From NCBI RefSeq assembly GCF_000178995.1, contig NZ_ADVZ01000003.1, positions 62,001-126,000 on the forward strand: a DNA stretch of 64,000 bases, written 5' to 3'. Origin of the DNA: Afipia sp. 1NLS2 (GTDB lineage Bacteria; Pseudomonadota; Alphaproteobacteria; Rhizobiales; Xanthobacteraceae). The translations under genes were made by a program, and so were the position numbers. Below the pieces are notes generated by a model that saw only the letters and a program-made list of their open reading frames with translations, made no database searches and was not told the origin of the DNA. Shown here in pieces: positions 17,031 through 26,426 of the stretch (positions are counted from its first letter, which is position 1; the number at the start of each line of letters is the position of its first letter).

Positions 17031-20000
17031 TCAGATCGTCGAGTGTTTCGCGGCTTTGGGCTTGGCCGATCTGCTTGAGGTCTTCTGCACGCGCTTGGCG
17101 TCCCAGCCGCCCGGCGGCGTCGCGACCCGGATCGCATCGCTCGGTTGCTGCTCGACCTTGAAGGTCTGTGCCGCGAGTTTGGCCTTGGCGAGCGAGGCCG
17201 GGTCGAGCCGCTTGGCAACGTCGTCGCGCTTGTGCGCGGAATCGGTGTCGCCCTGCGCGGCAGCGAGGCTGAACCATTTGTAGGATTCGGCGAGGTTCTG
17301 TTCGACGCCGATGCCGCGCGCGTAGAGGATGCCGAGATTGAACTGGCTGTCGGCGACGCCATGCTCGGCGGCCTTCAGGAACCAGTAGGCAGCGGCCTTG
17401 TAGTTCGGCTTGCCGCCGCCATCGGCTTCCAGCACCGCGAGATTGTGCATCGCCTTGGCATTGCCGCGATCGGCAGCCGCGCGGTAGTAGCGGTTGGCGG
17501 TGTCGATATCCTTGCGGACGCCGAGGCCCTTTTCATACAGCGTGCCGAGGCGGAACAGTGCAGGCACGAGGTTGGCCTTCGCCGCGCGGTCGTACCATTT
17601 CGCAGCCTCCTCGAAATTCGCGGTCACGCCGCGCCCATCGGCATAGCGCAGGGCGATCTCATAGGCGGCGCTCGCGTCACCCTTGAGGGCTGCCGCGCGC
17701 AGCACCGGACCGCCGATGGCCTCCGGCAGCGGCGCGACGACACCACTGACAGACGGGATCGAGCCGGTGATGTCGGCATTCGCAGGCTGCGCGGGTGGTG
17801 CCGCCGGTGTGATGGACGGGCTGGAAGCCCAGCTCGGCAGCGTCGTGGCCGGTGCGTTCATCGACTGCTTGTCGATCGGCGTGGGCGACGTCATCGACGG
17901 AGCAGGCGGCGCCGATTGTTCGGGTGCTGGTGTGGTGTTGTCGTCCGTGTCTGGAGTCTGTGCGGGCGATGCTGCAGGCGCGGGCGACACGGCATGGGAT
18001 TCCATCGCCGGCGCGGAGCGGCCCGTCTCGCCGCTGTGCCACAGATTGCTCGCCATCTTGAAGGTGCCGAGCACGATCACGAACACGCTGGCGCCAACCA
18101 GAAGCGCCCGCACCCGCGACGAGCGGGACGTATCGGGTGATGTTTCTTTCGCGTTCGCGACAGCTCGCGCCGCATCGTTCAGCGCGGTGACGCGGTTGGC
18201 TTTCTTGGACGCAGGCTTGGCTTCGCCGGCCTGTGCGGCCTGAGCGGCGCGGCGTGCGGCCTGAATGAAATTCGACGAGCTGACCGGCCCCTTTGGGGGC
18301 GGAATATCGCGTAGCGCATTCTCGGAACTGGCGATGCGTTCCGCCGCCGACGGCCGTGCGTTGTTGCGGCTGCCCGGCTCCAGCGGATGGTCGGGCGGCA
18401 GATCGGGATCGATCGGAGAACGCGCAGGGCGCGACGGAGCCGCGTTGACGACGGATGCAGGCTCCTTGGGGAGTTGGGACGGGATCGGCTCTGCTTTCGC
18501 AGGCATTTGCGTGACTGGGCGAGCGGCGCTCTGCAGCAACGCGGGGTTCGGCAACTCGGGCCGTGTCTGCGGTGGAATCGGCGGTGCTGCAGGCCGTGAC
18601 GGCGCAGGTGGCGGAACGGGAGCAGGCGCAGGCGTGGAACGGCCCTGACGCAGATCGCCTTCGATCTGGGCGAGGCGGTCGACCACATGGCCGAGCGTGT
18701 TGTGAACGACCTCCAGCGAATCCTGCGTGTGACGGGTCGTGTCCACCTGGCTCTGGCGCATGTCCGACAATTCGCGCCGGATCGCGTCGACGAAGGCGGA
18801 GTCCATCGCGGGCGCGGCTGATGCCGGGGCTGCGTCGCCTCCGCGTTGTTGCAGCATCTGCATGATCTCGGACAGGCCGCTTTCGACGCGGTTCAGATTG
18901 CCGGGACGGGTCTCCGAGGCTTCCAGCCGCTCCAGCAGATGCGCGACACGCTGTTCGACATGGCCGAATGTCGACGCGGCATCGCCGCCAACCTGCAGAT
19001 TGTCGAGACGATCGGAGATCGTGCGAACCGCCTTGTCGAAATGGCCGGTATCGGCTGCCGGGCGCTCGCGTTGCTCCAGCGTTGTGGTCAACGCGGCGAT
19101 GCGCTGTTCGAGGGCTGCGAACATGTCGCTGTGCCCGCTCTGCGACAACTGGTCGACCCGCAGCGACAGCGTGCGGACATTCTCGGACAACTGCGCCAAC
19201 GCTTCGTTCGAGGCGATGTTGGCGACGATGGTCTTCAGCGCCGAGATCGCCTCGTCGAGTTGGCGCAGCGTGGCGGGATCGCCGCTTGAGCGGACGATGG
19301 TGTCGATCTTGCCGCCGAGGTTGCGGATGGCGTCGTCGAAACCGGCAAGCTGTTCCGCCGGCGTGAGCGAGCGCAATTCGCTGCGAATTTCGGAGAGAGC
19401 GCGCTCGATCGCGCCAAGAGCCGCGCCATCGCCGCCGGTCTGATGCGTTTCGTCGATCCGCCGGCCGAGCGAGCGAATCTCGCCTTCCAGCGATTCGATC
19501 GCGCGGCGCGGCAGCGCCTCGGTGATGGCGTGGCGGATTTCGGCGAGTTCGGAGCGGAACGCGGCGATGGACTGTTCGATGCCATCGGGGCGGCGCAGCG
19601 TTTCGATCTGGCTCGTGAGGCCCGCGATCTGGCGCTCGATGTTGAGGAAACCAGGGTGTTCGGGCGCGGGCGCCATCGGCGGCGCCTGAACGAAATTCGG
19701 CGCGCTGCGGTTCAGCGCTTCCTGCGCGGGGCTTGGACCATCGAGTTCGCCCTGGCGGGCGATGATTTCCGCGATCGACAGGTCGAGTCCTGCCGGGCGC
19801 GTCGGCGCGGGCGGCGCCATCCGCGGCGCGGCGGTGGTGGGGACCTGTTGGGATGGCGCGGACATATGCGAAAGCCGGGCGTCGAGCCGCGAGATCGCGT
19901 CGTTGAGTTGCCGCGCCACGCCGTTTTCGCCGCGCGCGGCTGGGTGCTGGGACAATTGTTCGACCTGACGGGCGATGGAATCGAGCCGCTGGTGGATTTC

Positions 20001-20153
20001 GGCGATGTCGCGCGTCTCATGCGGCGAAAGCTGGCGCTGGGCGGGTGCATTCATCCAGTCGCCCGGCGCGCCGGTGCGCTGCGTGGCGCTTGTGCCGCGT
20101 TCCCTGACGGAAGGGTCGAGACCCTCAGCGCCCCATGATTGATGAAATGCCAT
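17031..20153 (-). CDS. PodJ-like polar localization protein with Sel1 repeats
   Basis: A 1040-residue single-pass membrane protein. Residues ~40-500 are rich in heptad-like coiled coil (repeated L-x-x-I-x-x-L-x-x-R-I-D units). A Pro/Ala-rich cytoplasmic linker follows, then one membrane helix at ~682-705, a disordered periplasmic linker, and four Sel1-type TPR repeats at ~820-970 (A-A-K-W-Y-D-R-A-A, L-G-x-L-Y-E-K-G-L-G-V and so on). This layout is that of PodJ, which organises the cell pole in Caulobacter and relatives. The final ~50 residues are basic. It is transcribed alone. Confidence 0.75.
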   Translation of the reverse strand: MAFHQSWGAEGLDPSVRERGTSATQRTGAPGDWMNAPAQRQLSPHETRDIAEIHQRLDSIARQVEQLSQHPAARGENGVARQLNDAISRLDARLSHMSAPSQQVPTTAAPRMAPPAPTRPAGLDLSIAEIIARQGELDGPSPAQEALNRSAPNFVQAPPMAPAPEHPGFLNIERQIAGLTSQIETLRRPDGIEQSIAAFRSELAEIRHAITEALPRRAIESLEGEIRSLGRRIDETHQTGGDGAALGAIERALSEIRSELRSLTPAEQLAGFDDAIRNLGGKIDTIVRSSGDPATLRQLDEAISALKTIVANIASNEALAQLSENVRTLSLRVDQLSQSGHSDMFAALEQRIAALTTTLEQRERPAADTGHFDKAVRTISDRLDNLQVGGDAASTFGHVEQRVAHLLERLEASETRPGNLNRVESGLSEIMQMLQQRGGDAAPASAAPAMDSAFVDAIRRELSDMRQSQVDTTRHTQDSLEVVHNTLGHVVDRLAQIEGDLRQGRSTPAPAPVPPPAPSRPAAPPIPPQTRPELPNPALLQSAARPVTQMPAKAEPIPSQLPKEPASVVNAAPSRPARSPIDPDLPPDHPLEPGSRNNARPSAAERIASSENALRDIPPPKGPVSSSNFIQAARRAAQAAQAGEAKPASKKANRVTALNDAARAVANAKETSPDTSRSSRVRALLVGASVFVIVLGTFKMASNLWHSGETGRSAPAMESHAVSPAPAASPAQTPDTDDNTTPAPEQSAPPAPSMTSPTPIDKQSMNAPATTLPSWASSPSITPAAPPAQPANADITGSIPSVSGVVAPLPEAIGGPVLRAAALKGDASAAYEIALRYADGRGVTANFEEAAKWYDRAAKANLVPALFRLGTLYEKGLGVRKDIDTANRYYRAAADRGNAKAMHNLAVLEADGGGKPNYKAAAYWFLKAAEHGVADSQFNLGILYARGIGVEQNLAESYKWFSLAAAQGDTDSAHKRDDVAKRLDPASLAKAKLAAQTFKVEQQPSDAIRVATPPGGWDAKRVQKTSSRSAKPKAAKHSTI

Positions 20154-20374
20154 GCCCTGTCCGGTACCCGACGCCGGTTTCCTGCCGTCTCCAGTCGCTA
20201 CGCCCTTTGAAGAAACAAACGAATTTCCGGCGCAGACAGACTGCTTCAGGCGAGACTTTTCCGTGTCAGGGTAAACAACGGGTTAAGGAGGAGTGTGCAG
20301 ATGCGGAAAAGTTTACGCGGCAGCAGGAGATAGCCGGGAAAGCGCATGCCGCTTGGCAATTGCACCGGCGTGGC

Positions 20375-20417
20375 TTAATGCAGATGCATGAATGCCAAGG
20401 TGGATGCATTTGCATAA
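20375..20417. promoter_or_regulatory. Long inverted repeat at the MarR gene start (candidate operator)
   Basis: TTAATGCAGATGCAT at 20375-20389 faces ATGCATTTGCATAA at 20404-20417 across 14 bases. The arms match almost fully as inverted repeats. MarR proteins bind such dyads and often repress their own gene. The repeat overlaps both candidate start codons (20392 and 20404), so binding would block initiation if the promoter is just upstream. Confidence 0.6.
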
Positions 20418-20934
20418 ATCTTCACGCCCAAGCGATGGCAACGGCCTGACGGCGCGCCGCCCGTCCGACGAAGTGACGGAAGCATGGCTGCGCCTGATGC
20501 GGGTGCGCAGTTGTGTCCTCGAGGCCGTCGAGCAGGATCTGAAGAAGGCCGGATTTCCGCCGCTCGCCTGGTATGAGGCGCTGCTGGAATTGTCGCGCGC
20601 GCCGGGTGGCGAACTGCGCCCGGTCGAACTCGAAAAACAGATGCTGCTGCCGCAATATTCCACCTCGCGGCTGATCGAGCGTCTGGTCGATGAGGGACTT
20701 GCGGCGCGGCGCGAGTGCAAGAACGACAAGCGCGGCCTGTTCGTGGAAATCTCCGATGCCGGACGCGATCTGCAAAAGAGAATGGGAGAGGCTTATTCCA
20801 TCGCGATCGAGCGCCACGTCGGCTCCAAGCTGTCGGACGTGGAGGCCGCGAAATTGTGCGGCCTGCTCGACCGTCTCGGCTGTTGCGCCCAGACGCCGGC
20901 GCCCGATGTGAAAGAAGCTGCGTCTTCGCAATGA
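20392..20934 (+). CDS. MarR family transcriptional regulator
   Basis: A winged-helix regulator of up to 180 residues. The fold reads from E-A-W-L-R-L-M-R-V-R-S, through the recognition region E-L-E-K-Q-M-L-L-P-Q-Y-S-T-S-R-L-I-E-R-L to the wing D-K-R-G-L-F-V-E-I-S-D-A-G. The start is uncertain: ATG 20392 and ATG 20404 both lie inside a long inverted repeat, neither has a good ribosome-binding site, and a GTG at 20473 is possible. The C-terminal C-C pair near A-Q-T could allow redox sensing; the gene next to it, gshA, makes glutathione precursor, so oxidative control is conceivable. Confidence 0.85.
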   Translation: MPRWMHLHKSSRPSDGNGLTARRPSDEVTEAWLRLMRVRSCVLEAVEQDLKKAGFPPLAWYEALLELSRAPGGELRPVELEKQMLLPQYSTSRLIERLVDEGLAARRECKNDKRGLFVEISDAGRDLQKRMGEAYSIAIERHVGSKLSDVEAAKLCGLLDRLGCCAQTPAPDVKEAASSQ

Positions 20935-21024
20935 GATTTTATTCACCACTTATGTCTACGGGTGGGCGCGCCCGTTGCCCCCGGCGGCCTGCGTCGTTCG
21001 CGACGCATTTTGAAAAGGTGCCGC

Positions 21025-22395
21025 ATGGCGCGTGACCAGATCGATATGACCCCGCTCGACTCGCGCGATGCGCTGGTCGGGTGGCTTGAAGTAGGCATCA
21101 AGCCGAAGTCCGAATTCAAGATCGGCACCGAGCATGAGAAGACGCCGTTCACGTTGAACGGCCATCGCCCTGTGCCTTACGAAGGCACCCGCGGCATCAA
21201 CGCTCTTTTGGAAGGCATGCGCCTTCTGCTCGGCTGGGAGCCGATCGTTGAGCGCGGCAATATTATCGGCCTGTACGATGTCACCGGCGGCGGCGCGATT
21301 TCGCTGGAGCCGGGCGGGCAGTTCGAATTGTCGGGCGCGCCGCTCGACAACGTGCATCACACCGCCGTGGAGCTTGCGGCGCATCTTGCACAGGTGCGCG
21401 AGGTCGCCGAACCGCTTGGCATCGGCTTTCTCGGCCTTGGCATGACGCCGTCGTGGTCGCGCGAGGAAATCCCGGCGATGCCGAAAGGCCGCTACGGCAT
21501 CATGACCCGCTACATGCCAAAGGTCGGTCGTTACGGCCTCGACATGATGTACCGGACCTGCACCGTGCAGGCCAATCTCGACTTTTGTTCGGAAGCCGAC
21601 ATGGTGAAGAAGCTGCGTGTCGCGGTGGCGTTGCAGCCGATCGCGACCGCATTGTTCGCCAACTCGCCATTCACCGAAGGCAAGCCAAACGGCTTTCTGT
21701 CCTTTCGCTCGGAAATCTGGCGCGATACCGACAACGCTCGTGCCGGCATGATCCCGTGGGCGTTCGAGGATGGCATGGGGTTCGAGCGCTGGGTCGATTA
21801 CGCGCTCGATGTGCCGATGTATTTCGTCAAGCGCGGCGACGATTACATCGATGTCTCGGGCTCATCCTTCCGTGACTTCCTCGAAGGCAGGAACGAAAAA
21901 TTCCCGGGCGAGAAGCCGACCCTCTCGGACTGGGCTAATCATCTGTCCACGATCTTTCCCGAGGTGCGTCTGAAACGTTATCTCGAGATGCGCGGCTCCG
22001 ATGGCGTGCCGTTGCAGCAATTGCCGGCGCTTCCTGCGTTCTGGGCGGGTCTGCTCTATGACGATGTCAGCCTCGACGCGGCGTGGGAACTGGTGCGGGA
22101 CTGGGATACCGCGACCCGTCAGGCGATGCGCGATGCGGTGCCGCGTCTTGGTTTCAAGACACCAGTCGGCAAGCGCTACATTTTTGAAGTTGCCCGTGAA
22201 TGTCTTGTGCTTGCGCATGCCGGCCTGCGCCGTCGCGCATGCGTCGATCATCTTGGCCGCGATGAATCGCGATTCCTCGAGCCTCTCGATCGCATTATCG
22301 ATGCTGGCCGCACGCCGGCAGAGGAAATGTTGACAAAATTTAATGGGGTCTGGGGTGGCTCTGTCGATCCAGTTTATGACGCCTACGCTTTTTAG
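21025..22395 (+). CDS. gshA: Glutamate--cysteine ligase (plant/alphaproteobacterial type)
   Basis: This 456-residue enzyme makes gamma-glutamylcysteine, the first step of glutathione synthesis. It starts M-A-R-D-Q-I-D and carries the family signatures KIGTEHEK, GGQFELSGAP, G-L-G-M-T-P-S-W, M-T-R-Y-M-P and N-S-P-F-T-E-G-K-P-N-G. It belongs to the long plant-like GshA branch common in rhizobia, not to the E. coli type. The ATG at 21025 follows AAAAGGTGCCGC; the open frame to 20962 is not conserved-looking. No gshB is nearby. Confidence 0.93.
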   Translation: MARDQIDMTPLDSRDALVGWLEVGIKPKSEFKIGTEHEKTPFTLNGHRPVPYEGTRGINALLEGMRLLLGWEPIVERGNIIGLYDVTGGGAISLEPGGQFELSGAPLDNVHHTAVELAAHLAQVREVAEPLGIGFLGLGMTPSWSREEIPAMPKGRYGIMTRYMPKVGRYGLDMMYRTCTVQANLDFCSEADMVKKLRVAVALQPIATALFANSPFTEGKPNGFLSFRSEIWRDTDNARAGMIPWAFEDGMGFERWVDYALDVPMYFVKRGDDYIDVSGSSFRDFLEGRNEKFPGEKPTLSDWANHLSTIFPEVRLKRYLEMRGSDGVPLQQLPALPAFWAGLLYDDVSLDAAWELVRDWDTATRQAMRDAVPRLGFKTPVGKRYIFEVARECLVLAHAGLRRRACVDHLGRDESRFLEPLDRIIDAGRTPAEEMLTKFNGVWGGSVDPVYDAYAF

Positions 22396-22539
22396 AGGTA
22401 TCGAGGATTTGCGATGGCTCGCCGTCGTGTCAGCGAGCACACTCGCTGACATTCATCTGCGATACAGGAAAGCCGCGCTTGGATGGTAGGGTGGCGGACT
22501 GCTCGAGCTGCCGGTCCGGTTTCTGAAAGTCATGTTGGC

Positions 22540-23124
22540 ATGCCTGGTTTTCGTACTTTCAGATATTTCCTAGGATTGCCCGCCCAGCTTCTGGCGATGG
22601 CTGCGCTCATTGCCGTGCTGGTGCCCGTGGCGATGTCGTCGCCTGCACAGGCGCAGGCCAATTTCGATCGTCCCGGCGGCGACTACGCGCATTCGGAAAT
22701 TCTGTCCGGCGATCCGGCAGCCTGCGCGCTCGCTTGCGAACGCGACCGGCGCTGCCGCTCGTGGAGCTTCAATTATCCGACCGCCAAGCGTGACAGCGCG
22801 ATCTGCTGGCTGAAAAACAGTGTGCCGCGCCGCACTGCGGACACCTGCTGTGTTTCGGGCGTGCGTGGTGCCGGTGTCGTCGAATTGCGCAATCGCAAGA
22901 TCGAGATCGCGACCGACCGTTATGGCGGCGACTATCGCAGCATTTCGGTGCCGTCGGATACTGAAGGCGATCATTGCAAGGCGGCGTGCGAGGCCGACAA
23001 TCGCTGCCGCGCATGGACCTACGCGCGGCCCGGTTATGTCGGGCGCGATGCGCGCTGCTATCTGAAGGATCGCATCAAGCCGCCGCGCCGCAAGCCGGGA
23101 TTCATCTCTGGCGTGGTGCGCTAA
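22540..23124 (+). CDS. Exported protein with two PAN/Apple domains
   Basis: A 194-residue protein with a signal peptide ending A-Q-A-Q-A. The mature part has two PAN-like units: F-D-R-P-G-G-D-Y...C-A-L-A-C-E-R-D-R-R-C-R-S-W-S and D-R-Y-G-G-D-Y...C-K-A-A-C-E-A-D-N-R-C-R-A-W-T, each followed by C-W/Y-L-K. Nine or so cysteines fit disulfide-bonded hairpins. PAN domains bind proteins or sugars outside the cytoplasm; the ligand is unknown. The upstream in-frame ATG at 22483 would spoil the signal peptide. Confidence 0.82.
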   Translation: MPGFRTFRYFLGLPAQLLAMAALIAVLVPVAMSSPAQAQANFDRPGGDYAHSEILSGDPAACALACERDRRCRSWSFNYPTAKRDSAICWLKNSVPRRTADTCCVSGVRGAGVVELRNRKIEIATDRYGGDYRSISVPSDTEGDHCKAACEADNRCRAWTYARPGYVGRDARCYLKDRIKPPRRKPGFISGVVR

Positions 23125-23133
23125 ACGCCGTCC

Positions 23134-23901
23134 CTACTGCACCGACGAAAACGTCCGAGACAGGCGCAGGCCCGACGGCCAGTTCCAGATCGGCTGATGT
23201 TTGGCCGCGATGTCCCATGAGCCGAGCACGGTGTCGACGCGGCCGACGAGATTATCGACCGGCAACAGCCCGACACCGCCTTCGGCCACCGGCACGCGGC
23301 TGTCGGCGGAGTTGTCGCGGTTGTCGCCCATCACGAACAGCTTGCCGGCAGGCACGGTGATTTCATCGGTGTTGTCGAGTGCGCCATGGGTGCGCAGCTT
23401 GAAGAAGGTGTGGCTATGTCCGCCGGGCAGCGTCTCGGTGTAACGCGCAGCGGGCAGCGTACCGCCGTCCTCGTTCTCGGCATTGCCGAATCCATCGGCG
23501 GAAACCGGCACGGGTTGGCCGTTGAGCCAGACGCGTCCTTCGCGCATCTGCACGCGGTCGCCCGGCAGGCCGATGACGCGCTTTACCCAGGCCTGCGAAG
23601 TGTCTCCGGGCCAGCGGAACACGACGACGTCGCCGCGCTCGGGCAGCTTGCCGAACAGCCGCGCGCTGGTCGGTACCGAAACGTTCATCGGCAGCGAGGC
23701 GGTGCCGTAGCCGTAAGGGAATTTCGATGCGAGCAGCGCATCGCCGATCAGCAGCGTCGGCTCCATCGAGGCGGAGGGAACGTAGAACGGCTCGGCCAAC
23801 GCCGCCTTGCCCGCCATCACGATCAGGAAGGCCGCCGCGATCTCGCTGATGGCACGCGTCCAGGTGCGTTGCGGTTTTGCTGGTGTGGTTGTCGTCGTCA
23901 T
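23134..23901 (-). CDS. lepB: Signal peptidase I
   Basis: A 255-residue membrane serine protease that cuts leader peptides of secreted proteins. One N-terminal helix precedes the catalytic S45 in V-P-S-A-S-M-E-P-T-L; the general base is K107 in W-V-K-R-V-I-G-L-P-G-D, and the box E motif G-D-N-R-D-N-S-A-D-S-R is intact. The start codon shares four bases with the tldD stop (ATGA), so translation is coupled. A longer open frame upstream lies inside tldD and is not used. As the genome may encode another Lep protein, this could be a second copy. Confidence 0.93.
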   Translation of the reverse strand: MTTTTTPAKPQRTWTRAISEIAAAFLIVMAGKAALAEPFYVPSASMEPTLLIGDALLASKFPYGYGTASLPMNVSVPTSARLFGKLPERGDVVVFRWPGDTSQAWVKRVIGLPGDRVQMREGRVWLNGQPVPVSADGFGNAENEDGGTLPAARYTETLPGGHSHTFFKLRTHGALDNTDEITVPAGKLFVMGDNRDNSADSRVPVAEGGVGLLPVDNLVGRVDTVLGSWDIAAKHQPIWNWPSGLRLSRTFSSVQ

Positions 23902-25325
23902 GCGCCTGTCCCGCCCACGGTGATGCGGTCCATCCGCAGGGTCGGCTGGCCGACGCCGACCGGTACGCCCTGTCCATTTTTGCCGCAGGTACCGATCCCG
24001 GCATCGAGTTCGAGGTCGTTGCCGACCATCGTAATGCGATGCAGGTCGGTCGGGCCATTGCCAATCAGCATCGCGCCCTTCAGCGGCGCGCCGACCTTGC
24101 CGTTTTCGATCCTGTAGGCCTCGGTGCACTCGAAAACATATTTGCCTGAGGTGATGTCGACCTGTCCGCCGCCAAAATTCACGGCATAAATGCCGTTCGT
24201 CACCGAGGCGAGGATTTCCGCCGGGTCCCGCTCGCCCGCCAGCATATAGGTGTTGGTCATGCGCGGCATCGGCACATGGGCGTAGGATTCACGCCGTCCG
24301 TTGCCGGTCGGCTTCATGTTCATCAGCCGCGCATTCTGGCGGTCTTGCATATAGCCGACGAGAATGCCGTCTTCGATCAGCACGGTGCGGTTGGTCGGCG
24401 TGCCTTCGTCGTCGATCGACAGCGAGCCGCGTCTGGAAGCAATGGTGCCGTCATCCACCACGGTGACCCCCCTAGCCGCGACCTGCTGGCCCATCAGGCC
24501 CGCGAACGCCGAGGTTTGCTTGCGGTTGAAATCGCCCTCCAGCCCATGGCCGACGGCTTCATGCAACATCACGCCGGGCCAGCCGGGACCGAGCACGACA
24601 TCCATCTCGCCTGCGGGCGCGGGCACCGATTCCAGATTGAGCAGCGCCTGACGGATCGCGGCATCGGCGGCGGTCCGCCATGCCTTGGTTTCGATGAAGC
24701 GGGCATAGCCCTCGCGGCCGCCATAACCCTGGCTGCCGGTTTCCTGCCGGTCACCTGAGCCTGCGACCACCGAGACGTTGACGCGGACCAGCGGGCGGAT
24801 GTCGCGATAGCTCTCGCCGTCCGGGCGCACGATTTCGACCACCTGCCAGGTCGCGCCGAGGCTGACCGAAACCTGACGTACACGCGGATCTTTCTCGCGG
24901 ACATAGGCATCAATCTCGGCGAGCAGCTTGACCTTGGTTTCAAAAGCTTCGCCGTCGAGCGGATTGGCGTCTCCATAAAGCCGCACATTGGTGTGGGGCG
25001 GGGGACTCGCGAACGTGCCGGAATAGCCGCCGCGCACCGCATGCACGGCATCGGCCGCACGCGCGATCGCCGACAGCGACATGTCGGAGGAATGGGCGTA
25101 GCCGACCGCATCATCCTTCACGGCGCGCAGGCCGAAACCCTGCGCGGTGTCGTAGGTCGCCTGCTTGAGGCGGCCATTGTCGAAGGCGAGTCCCTCCGAC
25201 TGGCGATATTCCATGAACAGTTCGCCGTCGTCGGCGCCGTTGAGCCCGCGGATGATTTCCTTGCGGACATCGTCGCGGTCGAGACCTGCGCGTTCGATCA
25301 GGGACGTGGAATGGGAATCGGTCAT
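23898..25325 (-). CDS. tldD: Metalloprotease TldD
   Basis: A 475-residue cytoplasmic peptidase of the TldD/PmbA family that works with TldE on small peptides. The zinc motif HEAVGH is at residues 255-260 followed by G-L-E-G-D; G-L-R-A-V-K-D-D and the C-terminal G-G-G-Q-V-D-x-x-x-G-K-Y-V-F-x-C are also typical. The ATG at 25325 starts M-T-D-S-H-S-T; the in-frame start at 25406 adds an unconserved leader. A TldE/PmbA partner is not seen in the window. lepB follows in the same operon. Confidence 0.93.
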   Translation of the reverse strand: MTDSHSTSLIERAGLDRDDVRKEIIRGLNGADDGELFMEYRQSEGLAFDNGRLKQATYDTAQGFGLRAVKDDAVGYAHSSDMSLSAIARAADAVHAVRGGYSGTFASPPPHTNVRLYGDANPLDGEAFETKVKLLAEIDAYVREKDPRVRQVSVSLGATWQVVEIVRPDGESYRDIRPLVRVNVSVVAGSGDRQETGSQGYGGREGYARFIETKAWRTAADAAIRQALLNLESVPAPAGEMDVVLGPGWPGVMLHEAVGHGLEGDFNRKQTSAFAGLMGQQVAARGVTVVDDGTIASRRGSLSIDDEGTPTNRTVLIEDGILVGYMQDRQNARLMNMKPTGNGRRESYAHVPMPRMTNTYMLAGERDPAEILASVTNGIYAVNFGGGQVDITSGKYVFECTEAYRIENGKVGAPLKGAMLIGNGPTDLHRITMVGNDLELDAGIGTCGKNGQGVPVGVGQPTLRMDRITVGGTGA

Positions 25326-25452
25326 CAGGGCGCTCCGCGCATCGGCGACATCAATAAATCTCCGCCAACCGAACCGGTGCAACGGGGCGGAAAGGCGGCA
25401 AGGCAAGTATCAAGGCAACAGATAGGGTGCCTTGGTCGCTCAGGGGAGGCCT

Positions 25453-25989
25453 TTACGGCAGTTTGGCGTAGCCCTCGCCCAGACCCTTGAGGCTGAGCGG
25501 GAAGCCGATGCCTTCCTCGGGCGTCTCGAAAATGATGAATGTCGCGGTTTTCGCGGTCTTGAGCTGGTCGAGCAGCTTGTCGTCCATCACGATCTCGGCG
25601 ACGCAGCCGTTCGGCAGGCAGCGCACGAAACCGGCGCGGCCGACGTCCTTGTCGTCGAGCTTCAGCCCAAGTCCGGAGGGCAGCAGCACGCCGAGCGGTG
25701 CGACCACGCGCATCAATTTGTTTTTCTGATCGGCCGTTTTGAGAATGATGACCGTTAGCCCGGCATTGGCGCGGTCTTCCGCGACCACGCTCTGGATCAG
25801 CGCGCATTGCTCGTTCTGGGCGCCTGCCGGGGTGTCGCAGCGGATCTGCCAGTCGCCGCTGACCGATTTGACCGCGCCTTGCGCGTGAGCGGGAACAGCG
25901 AAACCGAAGGCGCAGGCCGCGAGCATCAAAACAGACAGGATGCTCCGCAGGCGGGCGGCGGCGGTGCCGGGCTTGTCGACAAATTTCAT
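25453..25989 (-). CDS. IalB family exported protein (invasion-associated locus B)
   Basis: A ~178-residue protein with a signal peptide ending A-H-A-Q-G. The mature chain has V-S-G-D-W-Q-I-R-C-D-T-P, a Cys pair around N-E-Q-C-A-L-I-Q, a C-L-P-N-G-C disulfide and F-P-L-S-L-K-G, all usual for the IalB family (PF06776), which is common and mostly uncharacterised in rhizobiales. The start is unsettled: ATG codons at 26040, 26022 and 25989 are in frame; 25989 gives the most compact leader. Two inverted repeats lie upstream. Confidence 0.82.
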   Translation of the reverse strand: MKFVDKPGTAAARLRSILSVLMLAACAFGFAVPAHAQGAVKSVSGDWQIRCDTPAGAQNEQCALIQSVVAEDRANAGLTVIILKTADQKNKLMRVVAPLGVLLPSGLGLKLDDKDVGRAGFVRCLPNGCVAEIVMDDKLLDQLKTAKTATFIIFETPEEGIGFPLSLKGLGEGYAKLP

Positions 25990-26426
25990 TCCGGGCGCTT
26001 TCTCAGTCGGTTTTCGAGCCATTCGTCCGTTTCTGACCATTCACGTTTTGGGTCATTGACAGGGCAATGACGGCGCCTTGAGGGCGACAAAAGGCGCCAC
26101 AAGGCGAAAAGCGGCCGAATCGGGCCACCGCCGCGCCGCCCGGATTGCCTACAACGGACGATCATGCGCCTGCAATGTACAATCCGCCAGCGGGAAGGGC
26201 CCGACCCCCGGAAAGATTGGGTTTTTCTCTGATTTCGGCGATCAATTTCCGCAACGCTGGCTCGCGAATGAGGTACATTGCGGTAGGCATCAAATTATGG
26301 TTTGAGAAGCGGGAATTCGACGCGTTCTAATTGCGGTCTGACAGCCTTAAAAGGAATGGCGACGGGGAAGTGAGGCTTGCCGAGCGGCATGCCCACAAGA
26401 GCTATGAATATAGGAGCGTGAGCGGC
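25990..26426. other. Intergenic region between ialB and coxB
   Basis: About 440 bases without a convincing gene apart from possible extra ialB leader codons (25990-26040). Two adjacent inverted repeats stand out near the ialB end, GTCATTG-N6-CAATGAC (26052-26071) and GGCGCCTT-N11-AAGGCGCC (26072-26098). The rest should hold the promoter of the cox operon; I see no clear -35/-10 pair and no riboswitch. Confidence 0.7.
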
